Counted from the stretch's first letter, positions 27,309 through 37,510 are shown. The stretch is DNA of 64,000 bases from Marinomonas sp. KMM3893 (GCF_004352855.1 NZ_SJSC01000004.1:248001-312000), one strand, 5' to 3'. Translations and numbers: made by a program. Notes: generated from the letters alone by a model not told the origin.

Positions 27309-29051
27309 CTATTGTGGTGACTTTGCTGCTGGCTGAATGATGCGAACCACTCTAAAGCCCCAGTTGCTGGCCTTTAGGTTCGGTTCAGCGCGATAACGAG
27401 TAGAGCTTCGTCCTACTCTTGGAATGTCAAACCAAGACCCGCCGCGAATCACTCGACTGCTGCATTGGTCTGATAACCATATCTGATTTTTACTTGGCGC
27501 GCCCTTGTAAGAATCGTGATAACAGTCTTCAACCCACTCTGCTACGTTGCCGTGCATGTCATACAAGCCTAATGGATTGCTGGCCTGACTGCCAACCGGT
27601 GCGCTTGACACCCCATCCCATTGGCTGCCGCAACTGTCACAAACACTGTAACCTGGTTTAACAGAGTTGCCATACCAAAAGGCGCTGTTGCCATTGCCCC
27701 GTGCGGAATATTCCCATTCTACTTCCGTCGGTAGTCGATACTCTTGGTTGGTTTGCTCAGATAGCCAAGCGGTATAGGCTTTGGCGTCGTACCAGCTGAC
27801 GTTAATAACAGGGCGTTTTTGTCGTCCCCAGCCATTATCGGCCGGCAGTTTTCGCCCCGTTGCTTTGGCAAAACGGTCGTATTGATCGAAGGTGACTTCG
27901 TATTTACTGATATAGAAGCCGTGGGGAATATCGACCTCATGAACCGGTTTCTCATTGTCGTCGCCTAGATTGTGTAGGTCGCCCATTTGAAATTTTGCAG
28001 GGGCAATTTTCTCTACTTTCGGGGCTTTTCCGCCTGAAGCCAAGGGTTCTTCAAGAACTTGAGGGAGCGCTTCAAAGTGTTCTTTTTCAATCTGCTTAGG
28101 AGTTTTTTTCACTGCGAGAGCGACGGCTGGTTTAGGGGCGTCTTCTGGCCATAATGAGACAGCAGCAATTGCTGAGCCTGCGACCACCAGGCCAAGCGCG
28201 ATATAAAGAGTGCGCCTTGGGTGCGAAGAAAGTCGCTTAGGGCTTGCTTTGGCTTTGGGTTGTTCTGGTTTATAAAGATTGGCACGCAGTGTTCGCATGA
28301 CTTCTTGTAAGGACTTTGGTCTATATCGATCGTGTTTTCTGCTCCATTTTTGAAGCTTCTTCCAGGTGGCATCGCTCAAATAAGGGTGAGCGCTGGGTAA
28401 CGCCCCAGGAAGGTCCTTGTCTAAAATGGATTCACCAAGCAGCGCCGCCATAAGAATGCGCATAAAGTTAAAGCGATCTGATGCTGGGGTTCTTTTTTGT
28501 GCTTTGCGTTGGTATTCAGGAGGAAAGAGTCTAGGGTCTAGCTCTTTGTCTGTGATCCTGTCCATCCAATGGTGGGCACCCAAGCCAGTCATAATGCCAA
28601 GGCCGTTCACAACATGAATCGCGCTTAAGTCAAGGTGACCGTGAAATAGGCCTTTTTGATGAATCTGATCCAGCGCTTTGGCAATGTTATCAAATAAACT
28701 GACGACCACATTAAGCGGCGCGCCATCTGGGTATTTGCCTAAAAAGCTATAGAGATTTTCACCGCCACACACAGCAGAACAAGAAAACACCCATAATTTA
28801 GAGTAGAAGGGTGGGTAATTCGGCGTGATGGCCTGGTGTTTAATGCCAGCGTATTTGCGTGAATTTTGTAGGAAGTCTTCTACTTTTCCTCGTCCAGGTT
28901 CGTAAAAGCGTACGACAAACGATCTGCCTCCATGGTCGGCCACCCAGGCGGATTTGTGCTGGGAAGCGGGGTAGTTCAGCACGTAAGGGTCTAACTCAAC
29001 GCCAACGTGCTGGCCTATTTTTAATTTATTAATGTCGTAGAATTCATTCAT
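27309..29051 (-). CDS. membrane pseudokinase fused to SUMF1-like domain
   Basis: The 580-residue product has an N-terminal protein-kinase-like domain (about 1-255), a membrane segment at about 281-300 and a C-terminal SUMF1/FGE-sulfatase domain (about 350-572). In the kinase part the key residues are lost: Arg49 stands where the VAIK Lys is expected, the catalytic loop reads HGHLDLSAIH (Asp replaced by His139, Asn by Ala144), and DFG reads GLG. It is thus a pseudokinase. The SUMF1 part keeps FQMGD, RLPTEVEWEYSARG, GNVAEWVEDC and VIRGGSW, but the two active cysteines of formylglycine-generating enzyme are missing (GGSWFDIPRVGRSSTRYRAE), so another role, perhaps binding, is expected. The ATG at 29051 is preferred to a TTG at 29069. 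It is divergent from miaE. Confidence 0.85.
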   Translation of the reverse strand: MNEFYDINKLKIGQHVGVELDPYVLNYPASQHKSAWVADHGGRSFVVRFYEPGRGKVEDFLQNSRKYAGIKHQAITPNYPPFYSKLWVFSCSAVCGGENLYSFLGKYPDGAPLNVVVSLFDNIAKALDQIHQKGLFHGHLDLSAIHVVNGLGIMTGLGAHHWMDRITDKELDPRLFPPEYQRKAQKRTPASDRFNFMRILMAALLGESILDKDLPGALPSAHPYLSDATWKKLQKWSRKHDRYRPKSLQEVMRTLRANLYKPEQPKAKASPKRLSSHPRRTLYIALGLVVAGSAIAAVSLWPEDAPKPAVALAVKKTPKQIEKEHFEALPQVLEEPLASGGKAPKVEKIAPAKFQMGDLHNLGDDNEKPVHEVDIPHGFYISKYEVTFDQYDRFAKATGRKLPADNGWGRQKRPVINVSWYDAKAYTAWLSEQTNQEYRLPTEVEWEYSARGNGNSAFWYGNSVKPGYSVCDSCGSQWDGVSSAPVGSQASNPLGLYDMHGNVAEWVEDCYHDSYKGAPSKNQIWLSDQCSSRVIRGGSWFDIPRVGRSSTRYRAEPNLKASNWGFRVVRIIQPAAKSPQ

Positions 29052-29139
29052 TACGAATTTGATATCCAAATCAAGACGTTGCTGCCTAAGTGCTTAATAG
29101 AGAGTATAATCTCGTTTTTTAAGATGAAAAGGTAGAGTA

Positions 29140-29754
29140 ATGTTATCAGCGTATCCAGAGCTTGTTGATTTTCTTCCCTGCCAGTCGCCTGAAGCATGGG
29201 TGAACTGGGCGATTGAGAATCAAACTTTGCTGTTAAATGACCATGCCCATTGTGAAAAAAAGGCCGCGTCAACGGCGATGAGTTTGATGTATCGTTATGT
29301 GGATCGTGATAATTTGCTTCATAAAATGTCCCGTTTGGCCCGTGAAGAGCTGCTTCACTTTGAGCAAGTTCATAAGATCATGCGCAAACGCGGCGTGGCT
29401 TATGATCATCTGACGGCATCACGCTATGCAGATGGCTTGCGTAAACACATTCGTACCCATGAGCCAGCGCGTCTGGTTGATACCATGATTGTAGGGGCGT
29501 TTGTTGAGGCGAGATCCTGTGAGCGTTTTGCTGCTCTTGCTCCGCATCTGGATGAGGAGTTGTCTAAATTTTACATCTCATTGCTAAAATCCGAAGCCAG
29601 ACACTTTGAAGATTACCTTGCGCTGGCAAAAGAATACGCCGGCGAGCCAATTGATGAGCGCATTGCGTTTTTCCGTGACTTAGAAGAAAAGCTTATTCTT
29701 GAGCCAGATACGGATTTTCGCATGCACAGTGGCCCACCTCGTTTAGAGGCCTAG
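29140..29754 (+). CDS. miaE: tRNA 2-methylthio-N6-isopentenyladenosine hydroxylase
   Basis: The 204-residue product is MiaE, a diiron monooxygenase that hydroxylates the isopentenyl group of ms2i6A at position 37 of tRNAs reading U-starting codons. The four-helix ferritin-like fold shows iron ligand motifs HCEKKAAS, REELLHFEQV (ExxH), EARSCERF and SEARHFEDY. The short length is that of the Pseudomonas form. AAAGGTAGAG before the ATG is a fair ribosome binding site. miaA and miaB are not in this window. Confidence 0.95.
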   Translation: MLSAYPELVDFLPCQSPEAWVNWAIENQTLLLNDHAHCEKKAASTAMSLMYRYVDRDNLLHKMSRLAREELLHFEQVHKIMRKRGVAYDHLTASRYADGLRKHIRTHEPARLVDTMIVGAFVEARSCERFAALAPHLDEELSKFYISLLKSEARHFEDYLALAKEYAGEPIDERIAFFRDLEEKLILEPDTDFRMHSGPPRLEA

Positions 29755-29859
29755 TTCGTTTGCTTACGAAATAAAACGAGCAGGTTACGTTTTTGTAAGG
29801 TAACTTCTTGATTAGCTGCTAATATCATTAGTATCAACTCAACAATGGAGGGGGTCGAC

Positions 29860-30171
29860 ATGGGCGCGCAGATGAACGATAAGTTGCCAGACGTTACTTA
29901 CTGGCTGGCGTTACAAATAGCGAAACATGAACATGTTATCGATCTAGACAGTGCTTATCAGGGATCCGCTGAGCTGGATGTTTTGTATCAATTACTGACC
30001 AGTAAAGCGCAGCTTTATTGGTGGCGTAATTATGGCATTGAGTTGAGCCCTGTGATGGTTAACAATGCTTTTTTTCGCGCGGTGGCCATGCTTCATGAGC
30101 GGCGTTTAGAGTTCAGTCGTTCGCGGCACAGTGCTGATACCGGATGGGTAAAAGAGTTATTGCACCTGTAG
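29860..30171 (+). CDS. small conserved-looking protein, unknown
   Basis: The 103-residue product is of unknown function. I start at the ATG at 29860 because GGAGGGGG (29847-29854) lies just before it; an ATG at 29845 would place this site inside the gene. It is soluble, mainly helical, with several aromatic residues (YWLALQIAKHEH, LYWWRNYGIELS). It follows miaE by 105 bases and is closed by the hairpin at 30209. The good ribosome binding site supports a real gene. Confidence 0.65.
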   Translation: MGAQMNDKLPDVTYWLALQIAKHEHVIDLDSAYQGSAELDVLYQLLTSKAQLYWWRNYGIELSPVMVNNAFFRAVAMLHERRLEFSRSRHSADTGWVKELLHL

Positions 30172-30208
30172 CATTCACTTAGAATGACGCTTTACGGGTT
30201 TCGTTATT

Positions 30209-30245
30209 AAAAAAAACCATTGCATGTGTATGTAATGGTTTTTTT
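30209..30245. terminator. bidirectional terminator
   Basis: A stem ACCATTGCAT / ATGTAATGGT with a 4-base loop, flanked by A8 before and T7 after, ends both the plus-strand gene and lpxH on the minus strand. Confidence 0.92.
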
Positions 30246-30259
30246 GTGGCTGGCATGTC

Positions 30260-31039
30260 TTAAAGCGTAAGGTGATGGACAGGTTGTAACCCATTCAGCC
30301 CCTTGGTTAAGAAGGTGTCTACCTCGCAGCTCAATTGACAAACTTGTGTGTCATCAAGGTAAGCAAGCCAGATTTGATCGTCCCAATCTCCCAGTACGCA
30401 GCGAGCGTAATGCTCATTAATATGAAACGCCGGTCTGTGAGTGTGACCATGAATGACGACGTTGGTGTGATTCCTAGTCAGAGATTCTTGTACGCTGCTT
30501 GGTGTCACATCCATGATGTATTGAGACTTTTCCGCCGACATGCTTTTGCTGTCATTGCGCAACTGTGCTGCCAATGCCATTCTTTTTTCAAGGGGCATTG
30601 AAAGTATTTGTTGCTGCCATTCTGGCGTTCTTACCATGGTGCGGAACGTTTGATACTCAGTGTCTTCCTGACAATATTCATCGCCATGAGTGAGTAGGAT
30701 TGGGTGAGTTGGAGAGTGAATAAGCGTTTGCTCAGTCAGCAAGGTTGCGCCCACTCGCTGGCACCACTCGTTACCAATCAAAAAGTCTCGATTGCCGTGG
30801 ATGAAAAAGAGTGCGATGCCAGCATCAGACAGCTGACGAAGGCTGGCTTCGATAGGTTGGTTCCAATCAGGCTGGTAATCGTCCCCAATCCAGGCTTCAT
30901 AAAAGTCGCCAATGATATACAGCTCAGCGTCATTGTCTGGGTGCTTGTTTGTTAGCTCACCCATCATTTGAACAAACGCCCGGATCAAGTCCGGGCGTTT
31001 GTCACTAAGATGCAAATCCGAGATTAAATAACGAATCAT
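30260..31039 (-). CDS. lpxH: UDP-2,3-diacylglucosamine diphosphatase
   Basis: The 259-residue product is LpxH, which cleaves UDP-2,3-diacylglucosamine to lipid X in lipid A synthesis at the inner membrane face. It has the metallophosphoesterase motifs SDLHLSD, GDFYEAWIGDD, GNRDFLIG, THGDEYC and GHTHRPA. Length matches (~240-260). Its ATG overlaps the ppiB stop by one base (TAATG), so ppiB-lpxH are translationally coupled, the usual order in gammaproteobacteria. Confidence 0.97.
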   Translation of the reverse strand: MIRYLISDLHLSDKRPDLIRAFVQMMGELTNKHPDNDAELYIIGDFYEAWIGDDYQPDWNQPIEASLRQLSDAGIALFFIHGNRDFLIGNEWCQRVGATLLTEQTLIHSPTHPILLTHGDEYCQEDTEYQTFRTMVRTPEWQQQILSMPLEKRMALAAQLRNDSKSMSAEKSQYIMDVTPSSVQESLTRNHTNVVIHGHTHRPAFHINEHYARCVLGDWDDQIWLAYLDDTQVCQLSCEVDTFLTKGLNGLQPVHHLTL

Positions 31040-31542
31040 TAGTCTTCGTTTTTAACCAATTCAGCGCTTTCGATAATCACGTCGTCAGCAGGAACGTCTT
31101 GGTGGCCTGCTTTTGTGGTGGTTTTCACTTCTTTGATTTTGTTTACCACGTCCATGCCTGCGGTTACTTTACCAAATACCGCGTAGCCCCAGCCGTCTGG
31201 TGTTTTGCTGCGGTGGTTAAGGAAGGCGTTGTCGGCAACGTTAATGAAGAATTGAGCAGACGCGGAATGTGGGTCCATAGTACGAGCCATGGCCAGTGTG
31301 CCTACTTCGTTCTTCAAGCCGTTATCTGCTTCGTTTTCGATTTGAGTGCGTGTTTCTTTTTGTGTCATGCCTGGCTCAAAACCACCGCCTTGAACCATGA
31401 AACCATTGATCACACGGTGAAAAATAACGCCGTCATAAAAACCTGAAGTAACGTATTCTTCAAAGTTTTTCGCTGTTTTAGGGGCTTTTTCGTAATTAAG
31501 CTCGACGTGAACATCACCGTAGTTAGTGTGTAGGATGATCAT
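31039..31542 (-). CDS. ppiB: peptidyl-prolyl cis-trans isomerase B (cyclophilin)
   Basis: The 167-residue product is a cytoplasmic cyclophilin with no signal peptide. Marks are the active-site [13 protein letters not shown], the [17 protein letters not shown] segment and [16 protein letters not shown]. It speeds proline isomerisation in folding. It is the first gene of ppiB-lpxH; AAGGAAT lies before the ATG on the minus strand. Confidence 0.96.
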   Translation of the reverse strand: MIILHTNYGDVHVELNYEKAPKTAKNFEEYVTSGFYDGVIFHRVINGFMVQGGGFEPGMTQKETRTQIENEADNGLKNEVGTLAMARTMDPHSASAQFFINVADNAFLNHRSKTPDGWGYAVFGKVTAGMDVVNKIKEVKTTTKAGHQDVPADDVIIESAELVKNED

Positions 31543-31591
31543 TTTATATTCCTTAAAAGTTATGAATGGCTAAAAGATGGCGTAAGTACGC

Positions 31592-32242
31592 CTAGTCGAT
31601 GTTGAGCATTTTATGTGTTTGTAAGCTAAGACGCCACTGTGGATGTGATAAACAAAAATTTAGTGTGGCTTCTTGGGTGTTAACCAAGGGGATTTGTGAC
31701 TCGCTAAGATGGCTTTGATCCATGGGTTGTAGGTAAAAATGATCAAACGCCAATGCCTCAAATAAAGAAGGGGCAAGGTGGTCTTGGGGGAACACCAACT
31801 TAAGCTCATTGCCTTGAGTGACCTTGAGAGGTTTTGTGGTTTTAGGGCTGACACAAATCCAGTCGATACCATGAGGCAGTGGCAGAGTGCCATTGGTTTC
31901 TATGGCGATGGTGTAACCGTGGGCTTTCATTTCTTCTATTAGCGCGTCGTCTAGCTGCAAGGCTGGCTCGCCGCCGGTAAATACCACGTATTTATGATGT
32001 TGTCCCGCTGGCCACAATGCGTCTATGTGTTCGCATAATTCGTGTGCCGTGGTGAACTTGCCACCATGTTGGCCATCGGTGCCGATAAAGTCGGTGTCGC
32101 AAAATTGGCAATCAGACGTTGCTCGTGTTTTTTCTTGGCCTGACCATAAGTTGCAGCCAGTGAAGCGGCAGAATAAAGCTGGACGGCCTGCGTGGGCGCC
32201 TTCTCCCTGTAAAGAGTAGAAAGCTTCTTTTATTGAATACAT
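31592..32242 (-). CDS. queE: 7-carboxy-7-deazaguanine synthase
   Basis: The 216-residue product is QueE, a radical SAM enzyme making 7-carboxy-7-deazaguanine from 6-carboxytetrahydropterin on the path to queuosine. The cluster motif is CX14CX2C (from GCNLW to DCQFC), the variant known from Burkholderia QueE in place of the usual CX3CX2C. FTGGEPALQ and IETNGTLPLP are the SAM-binding strands. It lies 126 bases downstream of queC and is probably cotranscribed. Confidence 0.96.
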   Translation of the reverse strand: MYSIKEAFYSLQGEGAHAGRPALFCRFTGCNLWSGQEKTRATSDCQFCDTDFIGTDGQHGGKFTTAHELCEHIDALWPAGQHHKYVVFTGGEPALQLDDALIEEMKAHGYTIAIETNGTLPLPHGIDWICVSPKTTKPLKVTQGNELKLVFPQDHLAPSLFEALAFDHFYLQPMDQSHLSESQIPLVNTQEATLNFCLSHPQWRLSLQTHKMLNID

Positions 32243-32368
32243 GTGTTGCGCCTATTACATCTCGAAAAACAGTTCGAGGTAAGGGTGATCGCTTTAGTTG
32301 TCCATTGGGGATCTGTGGAACAGAAGCCAATAAAGACTAAATTGAATGAATGTTTGTGCTTGGTAAAT

Positions 32369-33028
32369 CTATGCTTCGTAAGCGAGTGGGTCGGTTTGAC
32401 CTTGCTCAGCAAAGGCTTCCAATCTTTCGTTGCACGCGCCGCATTTGCCGCATGATTTTTCACGGCCGTTGTAACAAGTCCACGTTTTGCCGTAATCGAG
32501 ATTCATCGCCAACCCCGCTTTTAAAATCTCGCCTTTTGAGTTGTTCAAAAATGGCGTAACGATTTCAACAGATTGGTAGTTCGCAATCTTAGATACCGCG
32601 TTCATGGCGTCGACAAATTCTGGTCGACAGTCAGGGTAAATGTGGTGATCGCCTGAGTGGGCGCCATAGTAAACTTTCCCCGCTTCTAATGACACGGCAT
32701 ACGCAATCGCCATAGACAATAGAACCATGTTGCGATTCGGTACCACGGTGGATTTCATGCTCTCGCTTTCGTAATCGCCTTCGGGAATCTCGCTGTCACC
32801 GGTCAGTGAGGAACCTGCCATCAGGCTATTGATCGCGGTGATGTCGACGACTTTATGAGGAATGTTTAATTGCTTGCATACCTCAGCAGCAACAATAAGT
32901 TCCTTACTGTGTTTTTGTCCGTAATTAAAGGACAAGGCGTACACGTCCAATCCTTGTTTGATGGCGGTGTTCAGAACGGTGAATGAATCCATTCCCCCTG
33001 AATACACCACAACGGCTTTTTCTGGCAT
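32369..33028 (-). CDS. queC: 7-cyano-7-deazaguanine synthase
   Basis: The 219-residue product is QueC, which converts 7-carboxy-7-deazaguanine to preQ0 using ATP and ammonia. It has the PP-loop VVYSGGMDS near the N-terminus and the zinc-binding cysteines [15 protein letters not shown] near the end. An AAGGAACAC sequence precedes the ATG. I looked for a preQ1 riboswitch in the leader and saw none. Works with queE next door and queF at 61 kb. Confidence 0.97.
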   Translation of the reverse strand: MPEKAVVVYSGGMDSFTVLNTAIKQGLDVYALSFNYGQKHSKELIVAAEVCKQLNIPHKVVDITAINSLMAGSSLTGDSEIPEGDYESESMKSTVVPNRNMVLLSMAIAYAVSLEAGKVYYGAHSGDHHIYPDCRPEFVDAMNAVSKIANYQSVEIVTPFLNNSKGEILKAGLAMNLDYGKTWTCYNGREKSCGKCGACNERLEAFAEQGQTDPLAYEA

Positions 33029-33272
33029 CTTGTGTTCCTTAATGTAGGTCGTTGGGCTGAATAAGGCGGCGGATTATAGCAGATGGGGAAGTGGCTTAAC
33101 TAGGATGATAGAGATTGATTTTGAAGAGGAAAGCCGATAGTTTGAGCGCCACATCTAAGAATGAAAGCGCATAAGAGTATCACCAGTTTTACTTTTATGC
33201 GCAGGCGGTTGCTGCATTCATCGCCTGCAGTGCAGCAAAGCTAACGTGTATAACGAGCAAAAAAGGAAAGGC

Positions 33273-34007
33273 ATGAGCACATTAAAGGAAATGCGACGCG
33301 GTGCCGTTGCATCGGTCCCCATGATTATCGGTGGTATTCCGTTTGGATTGTTGTTTGGCTCATTGGCCTCTAGTTATGGTTTGAGTCCTTGGTTTGCGAT
33401 AGCCATGTCTTCTATGGTGTTTGCAGGGTCTGCTCAGTTTGTTGCCATTGGTTTGATCTCTATTCATGCGCCTTTGTGGGTCATTGTGTCAACTACCTTT
33501 ATTGTCAATTTAAGACACCTGCTGTACGCCGCTGACATGGTGAAATATGTGAAGCATTTGCCGATGAGGCTGCGCATTATTATGGGGTTTGGCTTGATCG
33601 ATGAGACCTACGCGGCGGTGCGCCCACTTTACGGCATGGGGATCGTTGATGAAAAAACAGGCCATAAGGCGTATTTAGGGTCGTTTTTATCGTTTTATGT
33701 GATGTGGAATGTCACCACGATTTTGGGTGTTGTCTCGGGAGAGTTGATCCCCGGGATGAGCGAATGGGGGCTTGAGTTCGCTATGGTGGCGACCTTTATT
33801 AGTATTATTACGCCTTATTTAAAAGCCGCGCCTTTTTGGTTTGCTATGGTGAGTGCGGGGATCGCTTCTGTGTTGCTGGTGGATTTGCCTAACAATTTGG
33901 GGTTGCTTGTGTCGGCGGTGATCGCTGTGTCGGTCGGCTATTTTAGCGACGCTGCCCTCAACAAAAACAAGCCATCTTTGGTTGGAACCTCTGGGGGTGA
34001 GTCATGA
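33273..34007 (+). CDS. azlC: AzlC family branched-chain amino acid exporter subunit
   Basis: The 244-residue product is an AzlC family membrane protein with about seven segments. Family marks: IIGGIPFGLLFG near the start, SMVFAGSAQFVAIGL and the NLRHLLYAADM loop. With AzlD it exports branched-chain amino acids or analogues. I start at the ATG at 33273, preceded by AGGAAAGG. azlD overlaps by 4 bases (ATGA). Confidence 0.94.
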   Translation: MSTLKEMRRGAVASVPMIIGGIPFGLLFGSLASSYGLSPWFAIAMSSMVFAGSAQFVAIGLISIHAPLWVIVSTTFIVNLRHLLYAADMVKYVKHLPMRLRIIMGFGLIDETYAAVRPLYGMGIVDEKTGHKAYLGSFLSFYVMWNVTTILGVVSGELIPGMSEWGLEFAMVATFISIITPYLKAAPFWFAMVSAGIASVLLVDLPNNLGLLVSAVIAVSVGYFSDAALNKNKPSLVGTSGGES

Positions 34008-34330
34008 CATTGATGGATTCGGTGTTGGTCATTGCGGGGATGTTTGTGGTGACATTTGGTGTGCGCTTTATGCTTTTTGCGCGCGCTCACAAGGTGTCCA
34101 TGCCGGCGTTCCTTGATCGTGCTTTAAAGTTTGTGCCAGTGGCGGTGTTGACGTCCATTATTACGCCTATGATCTTTGTTTCTGAGCATAGAATGAATGT
34201 CTCATTTGAAAACCCTTGGTTATTAGGCGCTTTGGCCGCATTTTTCGTCGGTTTATGGAAACAGCAGCAACTGCTTACGATTGTGGTTGGTGTTGTGGTG
34301 TTTTTTGCAGCGAAATATGCTTTTTCATAG
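34004..34330 (+). CDS. azlD: AzlD family exporter subunit
   Basis: The 108-residue product is AzlD, a small membrane protein with about four segments (LVIAGMFVVTFGVRF, FVPVAVLTSIITPMIF, LLGALAAFFVGLW, IVVGVVVFFAAKYAF). It forms the second half of the AzlCD exporter. The 4-base overlap with azlC indicates translational coupling. glnS begins 106 bases later. Confidence 0.93.
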   Translation: MTLMDSVLVIAGMFVVTFGVRFMLFARAHKVSMPAFLDRALKFVPVAVLTSIITPMIFVSEHRMNVSFENPWLLGALAAFFVGLWKQQQLLTIVVGVVVFFAAKYAFS

Positions 34331-34436
34331 AGGATTTTTATGCTCTCTAATATCACTATGAAAGCGAAATCGGATATACTTGCTCGTCAAAGTAACAATA
34401 CTGTTATAAGAAAATTTATCGGGACTTACATCAACC

Positions 34437-36110
34437 ATGTCAGAAACGTCAAAACCAGGTAATTTCATTACCCAAATCATTGATAAAGATAACGAATCAG
34501 GTAAACACAATGGCGTTGTTATGACGCGCTTTCCACCTGAACCGAATGGCTATCTACATATTGGCCATGCAAAATCTATTTGCCTAAATTTCGGTATAGC
34601 GCAGCGCTACAATGGTCAGTGTAATCTTCGTTTTGACGACACCAATCCTGAGAAGGAAAGTGTTGAGTACATTGAGTCCATTAAACGCGATGTGGAATGG
34701 CTAGGGTTTGAGTGGAAAGATGAGCCAAAGTTTGCGTCTGATTATTTTCAGGCGCTTTATGACTTTGCTGTTCAGCTTATTGAAATGGGCAAAGCGTATG
34801 TTTGTGAGCTAAATGGCGAACAAATGCGTGAGTACCGTGGCACATTAAAAGAGCCAGGCAAAAACAGCCCTTATCGCGATCGCTCTGTAGAAGAGAACCT
34901 TGCTTTGTTTGCTGATATGAAAAACGGCAAGTACAAAGATGGCGAAGTGGTGTTGCGCGCTAAGATCGATATGGCCAGCCCAAATATGAACCTGCGCGAT
35001 CCTATTATCTACCGCGTTCGTCATGTTCATCACCATCAAACGGGTGATCAGTGGTGTGTCTACCCTATGTACGACTTTACCCATTGCTTGTCTGATGCAT
35101 TGGAAAACATTACGCACTCTATTTGTACCTTAGAGTTTCAAGACCACCGTCCATTGTACGACTGGGTATTGGACACATTAGGCACTGCGCATCCGCAACA
35201 AATTGAGTTTGCGCGTTTAAACCTAAACTACACGGTGACCAGTAAGCGTAAGCTGAAACAGTTGGTCGACGAAAAGCATGTATTTGGCTGGGACGATCCT
35301 CGTATGCCAACCATTTCAGGTTTGCGTCGTCGCGGTTACACAGCACAGTCCATTCGTAATTTCTGTGAGCGAATTGGTGTGACTCGCTCTGACGGTATTG
35401 TCGATGTGGGCATGTTAGAGCACGCTATCCGTGAAGACTTGGATGCGAATGCAAACCGCGCCATGGCGGTGTTAAACCCGATCAAGGTGACGCTAACCAA
35501 CTACCCAGAAGACAAAGAAGAAATCTTCACGGTGAACAATCACCCGAAAAATGAAGACGCGGGACAGCGTGAAGTGCCTTTTAGTAAGACACTTTACATT
35601 GACGCGGCTGACTTTGCCGAAGAGCCACCACGTAAATGGAAGCGTTTGACGCTTGATGGCGCCGTTCGTCTGCGTGGCGGTTATGTGATTACCTGTGACC
35701 AAGCCATTAAAAATGAGGCGGGTGAGGTGGTTGAGCTTCTTTGTCGCTACGACGAAAACACCTTGGGCGTAAACCCTGAAGGCTATAAGCCAAAAGGGGT
35801 GATCCATTGGGTGAGCGCGAAACACGCGGTTGATGCAAGGGTTAACTTGTACGATCGATTGTTTAATAACGATGCGCCTGATGCGAACTACGAAGATAAA
35901 ACCTTCTTAGATTTCATTAATGAAGATTCCTTGACGGTGTTAACGAACGCCAAAGTGGAGCCGTCGTTGTTGGCGTCTGAAAAAGGCCAAGGCTTCCAAT
36001 TTGAACGCGAAGGTTACTTCTGTCGTGACCTAAAAGAAGACGGCATTGTGTTCAACCGTACTGTTACGCTGCGCGATTCTTGGGCAAAAATTGAAGCAAA
36101 AGGGAAATAA
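34437..36110 (+). CDS. glnS: glutaminyl-tRNA synthetase
   Basis: The 557-residue product is GlnS, a class I aminoacyl-tRNA synthetase. It has the HIGH motif in [16 protein letters not shown], the family DDTNPEKE run and KMSKS-like VTSKRKL. Length is that of E. coli GlnS (554). Presence of GlnS is typical for gammaproteobacteria. cysS follows after 5 bases, so both synthetases are one operon. Confidence 0.98.
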   Translation: MSETSKPGNFITQIIDKDNESGKHNGVVMTRFPPEPNGYLHIGHAKSICLNFGIAQRYNGQCNLRFDDTNPEKESVEYIESIKRDVEWLGFEWKDEPKFASDYFQALYDFAVQLIEMGKAYVCELNGEQMREYRGTLKEPGKNSPYRDRSVEENLALFADMKNGKYKDGEVVLRAKIDMASPNMNLRDPIIYRVRHVHHHQTGDQWCVYPMYDFTHCLSDALENITHSICTLEFQDHRPLYDWVLDTLGTAHPQQIEFARLNLNYTVTSKRKLKQLVDEKHVFGWDDPRMPTISGLRRRGYTAQSIRNFCERIGVTRSDGIVDVGMLEHAIREDLDANANRAMAVLNPIKVTLTNYPEDKEEIFTVNNHPKNEDAGQREVPFSKTLYIDAADFAEEPPRKWKRLTLDGAVRLRGGYVITCDQAIKNEAGEVVELLCRYDENTLGVNPEGYKPKGVIHWVSAKHAVDARVNLYDRLFNNDAPDANYEDKTFLDFINEDSLTVLTNAKVEPSLLASEKGQGFQFEREGYFCRDLKEDGIVFNRTVTLRDSWAKIEAKGK

Positions 36111-36115
36111 TTGAG

Positions 36116-37498
36116 ATGTTGAAGATTTACAACACCCTAAGTGGGAAGAAAGAAATTTTCAAGCCAGTTGAAGAAGGCAAAGTCGGCATGTATGTCTGTG
36201 GTAACACTGTCTACGACTATTGCCATATTGGTCACGCTCGAGCGATGATTTCCTTTGATGTAATTTCTCGTTTTATTCGTCACCTCGGTTACGAGTTGAA
36301 CTATGTGCGCAACATCACGGATGTGGATGATAAAATCATCAAGCGCGCAGAAGAAAACAACGAATCGACTCAGGCGCTGACTGAGCGAATGATTGCGGCG
36401 CAGCGTGAAGACGAATTGCGTCTTGGAAACAAAATGCCAGACCGCGAGCCGAAAGCCACTGAGTTCATGCAAGAAATCATCGACATGATTCAAGTGCTTA
36501 TTGATAAAGGGTTTGCCTACCATGGGGCGTCAGGGGATGTGTATTACCGCACTGAAGCCTTCAAAGAGTATGGCAAGCTAAATAATCGTAAGCTTGAAGA
36601 CATGTTGGCGGGGGCGCGTATTGATGTTGAAGTGGCAAAAGAGCATCCGGCCGATTTCGTTTTGTGGAAGCAAGCGAAAGAAGGCGAAGTGTCTTGGCCA
36701 TCTCCTTGGGGGATAGGTCGCCCAGGTTGGCACATCGAGTGTTCTGCCATGTCGACAAATTGCCTAGGCAGTCATTTTGATATTCATGGTGGCGGCCCCG
36801 ATCTTAAGTTTCCGCATCATGAGAACGAAATTGCTCAGTCTGAAGCGGCAACGGGCAAGGATTACGTTAATTACTGGGTACATTGTGGCGCGGTTCGTGT
36901 TAACAATGAGAAAATGTCAAAATCGCTGGGTAACTTCTTTACCGTGCGCGATGTGTTGGCAAAGTACAACCCTGAAGTGGTTCGTTATTTGATGGTGTCT
37001 AGCCAATATCGAAGCGCGATTGATTATTCTGATCAAAGCCTCAATGAGGCAAAAGTTGCATTAGAGCGCCTTTACACCGCATTGCGAGGTCAAGCGGCCT
37101 CTGCTGAGTATGTTCCTACGGAATTTACTGAGCGCTTTGAAACGGCGATGAAGGACGACTTTAATACGGCGGTTGCTGTGTCTGTGTTGTTTGAATTGGT
37201 TCGTGAGCTGAATAAAGCGAAAACGGACAATGTTGCTCAGGCGGAATTGTTGGCGGCAGAGTTGTTGGCATTGGCCGATTTGCTTGGTTTGCTTAAGCAA
37301 GATCCAGAGTACTTCTTACAGAACAGTACGGTTTCTGAAGGATTGGACGAAGCGGGCATTCAAGCCTTGATTGATGAGCGTACTCAAGCTCGTAAAGATA
37401 AAAACTTTGCGCGCAGTGATGAAATTCGTGATGAATTAGCGGATCAAGGTATTGAGTTGCTGGACAGCCGAGAAGGGACTTCCTGGACTCGACGCTAA
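36116..37498 (+). CDS. cysS: cysteinyl-tRNA synthetase
   Basis: The 460-residue product is CysS. Marks are YVCGNTVYDYCHIGHARAM (HIGH motif with a zinc-binding Cys), the GWHIECSAM zinc segment, HHENEIAQSEA and KMSKSLGN. Length equals E. coli CysS (461). It is second in glnS-cysS and is followed by a strong terminator shared with the usp gene. Confidence 0.98.
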   Translation: MLKIYNTLSGKKEIFKPVEEGKVGMYVCGNTVYDYCHIGHARAMISFDVISRFIRHLGYELNYVRNITDVDDKIIKRAEENNESTQALTERMIAAQREDELRLGNKMPDREPKATEFMQEIIDMIQVLIDKGFAYHGASGDVYYRTEAFKEYGKLNNRKLEDMLAGARIDVEVAKEHPADFVLWKQAKEGEVSWPSPWGIGRPGWHIECSAMSTNCLGSHFDIHGGGPDLKFPHHENEIAQSEAATGKDYVNYWVHCGAVRVNNEKMSKSLGNFFTVRDVLAKYNPEVVRYLMVSSQYRSAIDYSDQSLNEAKVALERLYTALRGQAASAEYVPTEFTERFETAMKDDFNTAVAVSVLFELVRELNKAKTDNVAQAELLAAELLALADLLGLLKQDPEYFLQNSTVSEGLDEAGIQALIDERTQARKDKNFARSDEIRDELADQGIELLDSREGTSWTRR

Positions 37499-37510
37499 CG
37501 TTAGTAGAAT

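Noticed and set aside
27309..29051. True formylglycine-generating enzyme
   Set aside because: The two copper-binding cysteines are missing and no sulfatase gene is near.
33029..33120. preQ1 riboswitch before queC
   Set aside because: The characteristic short hairpin followed by an A-rich tail with preQ1 contact bases was not found.
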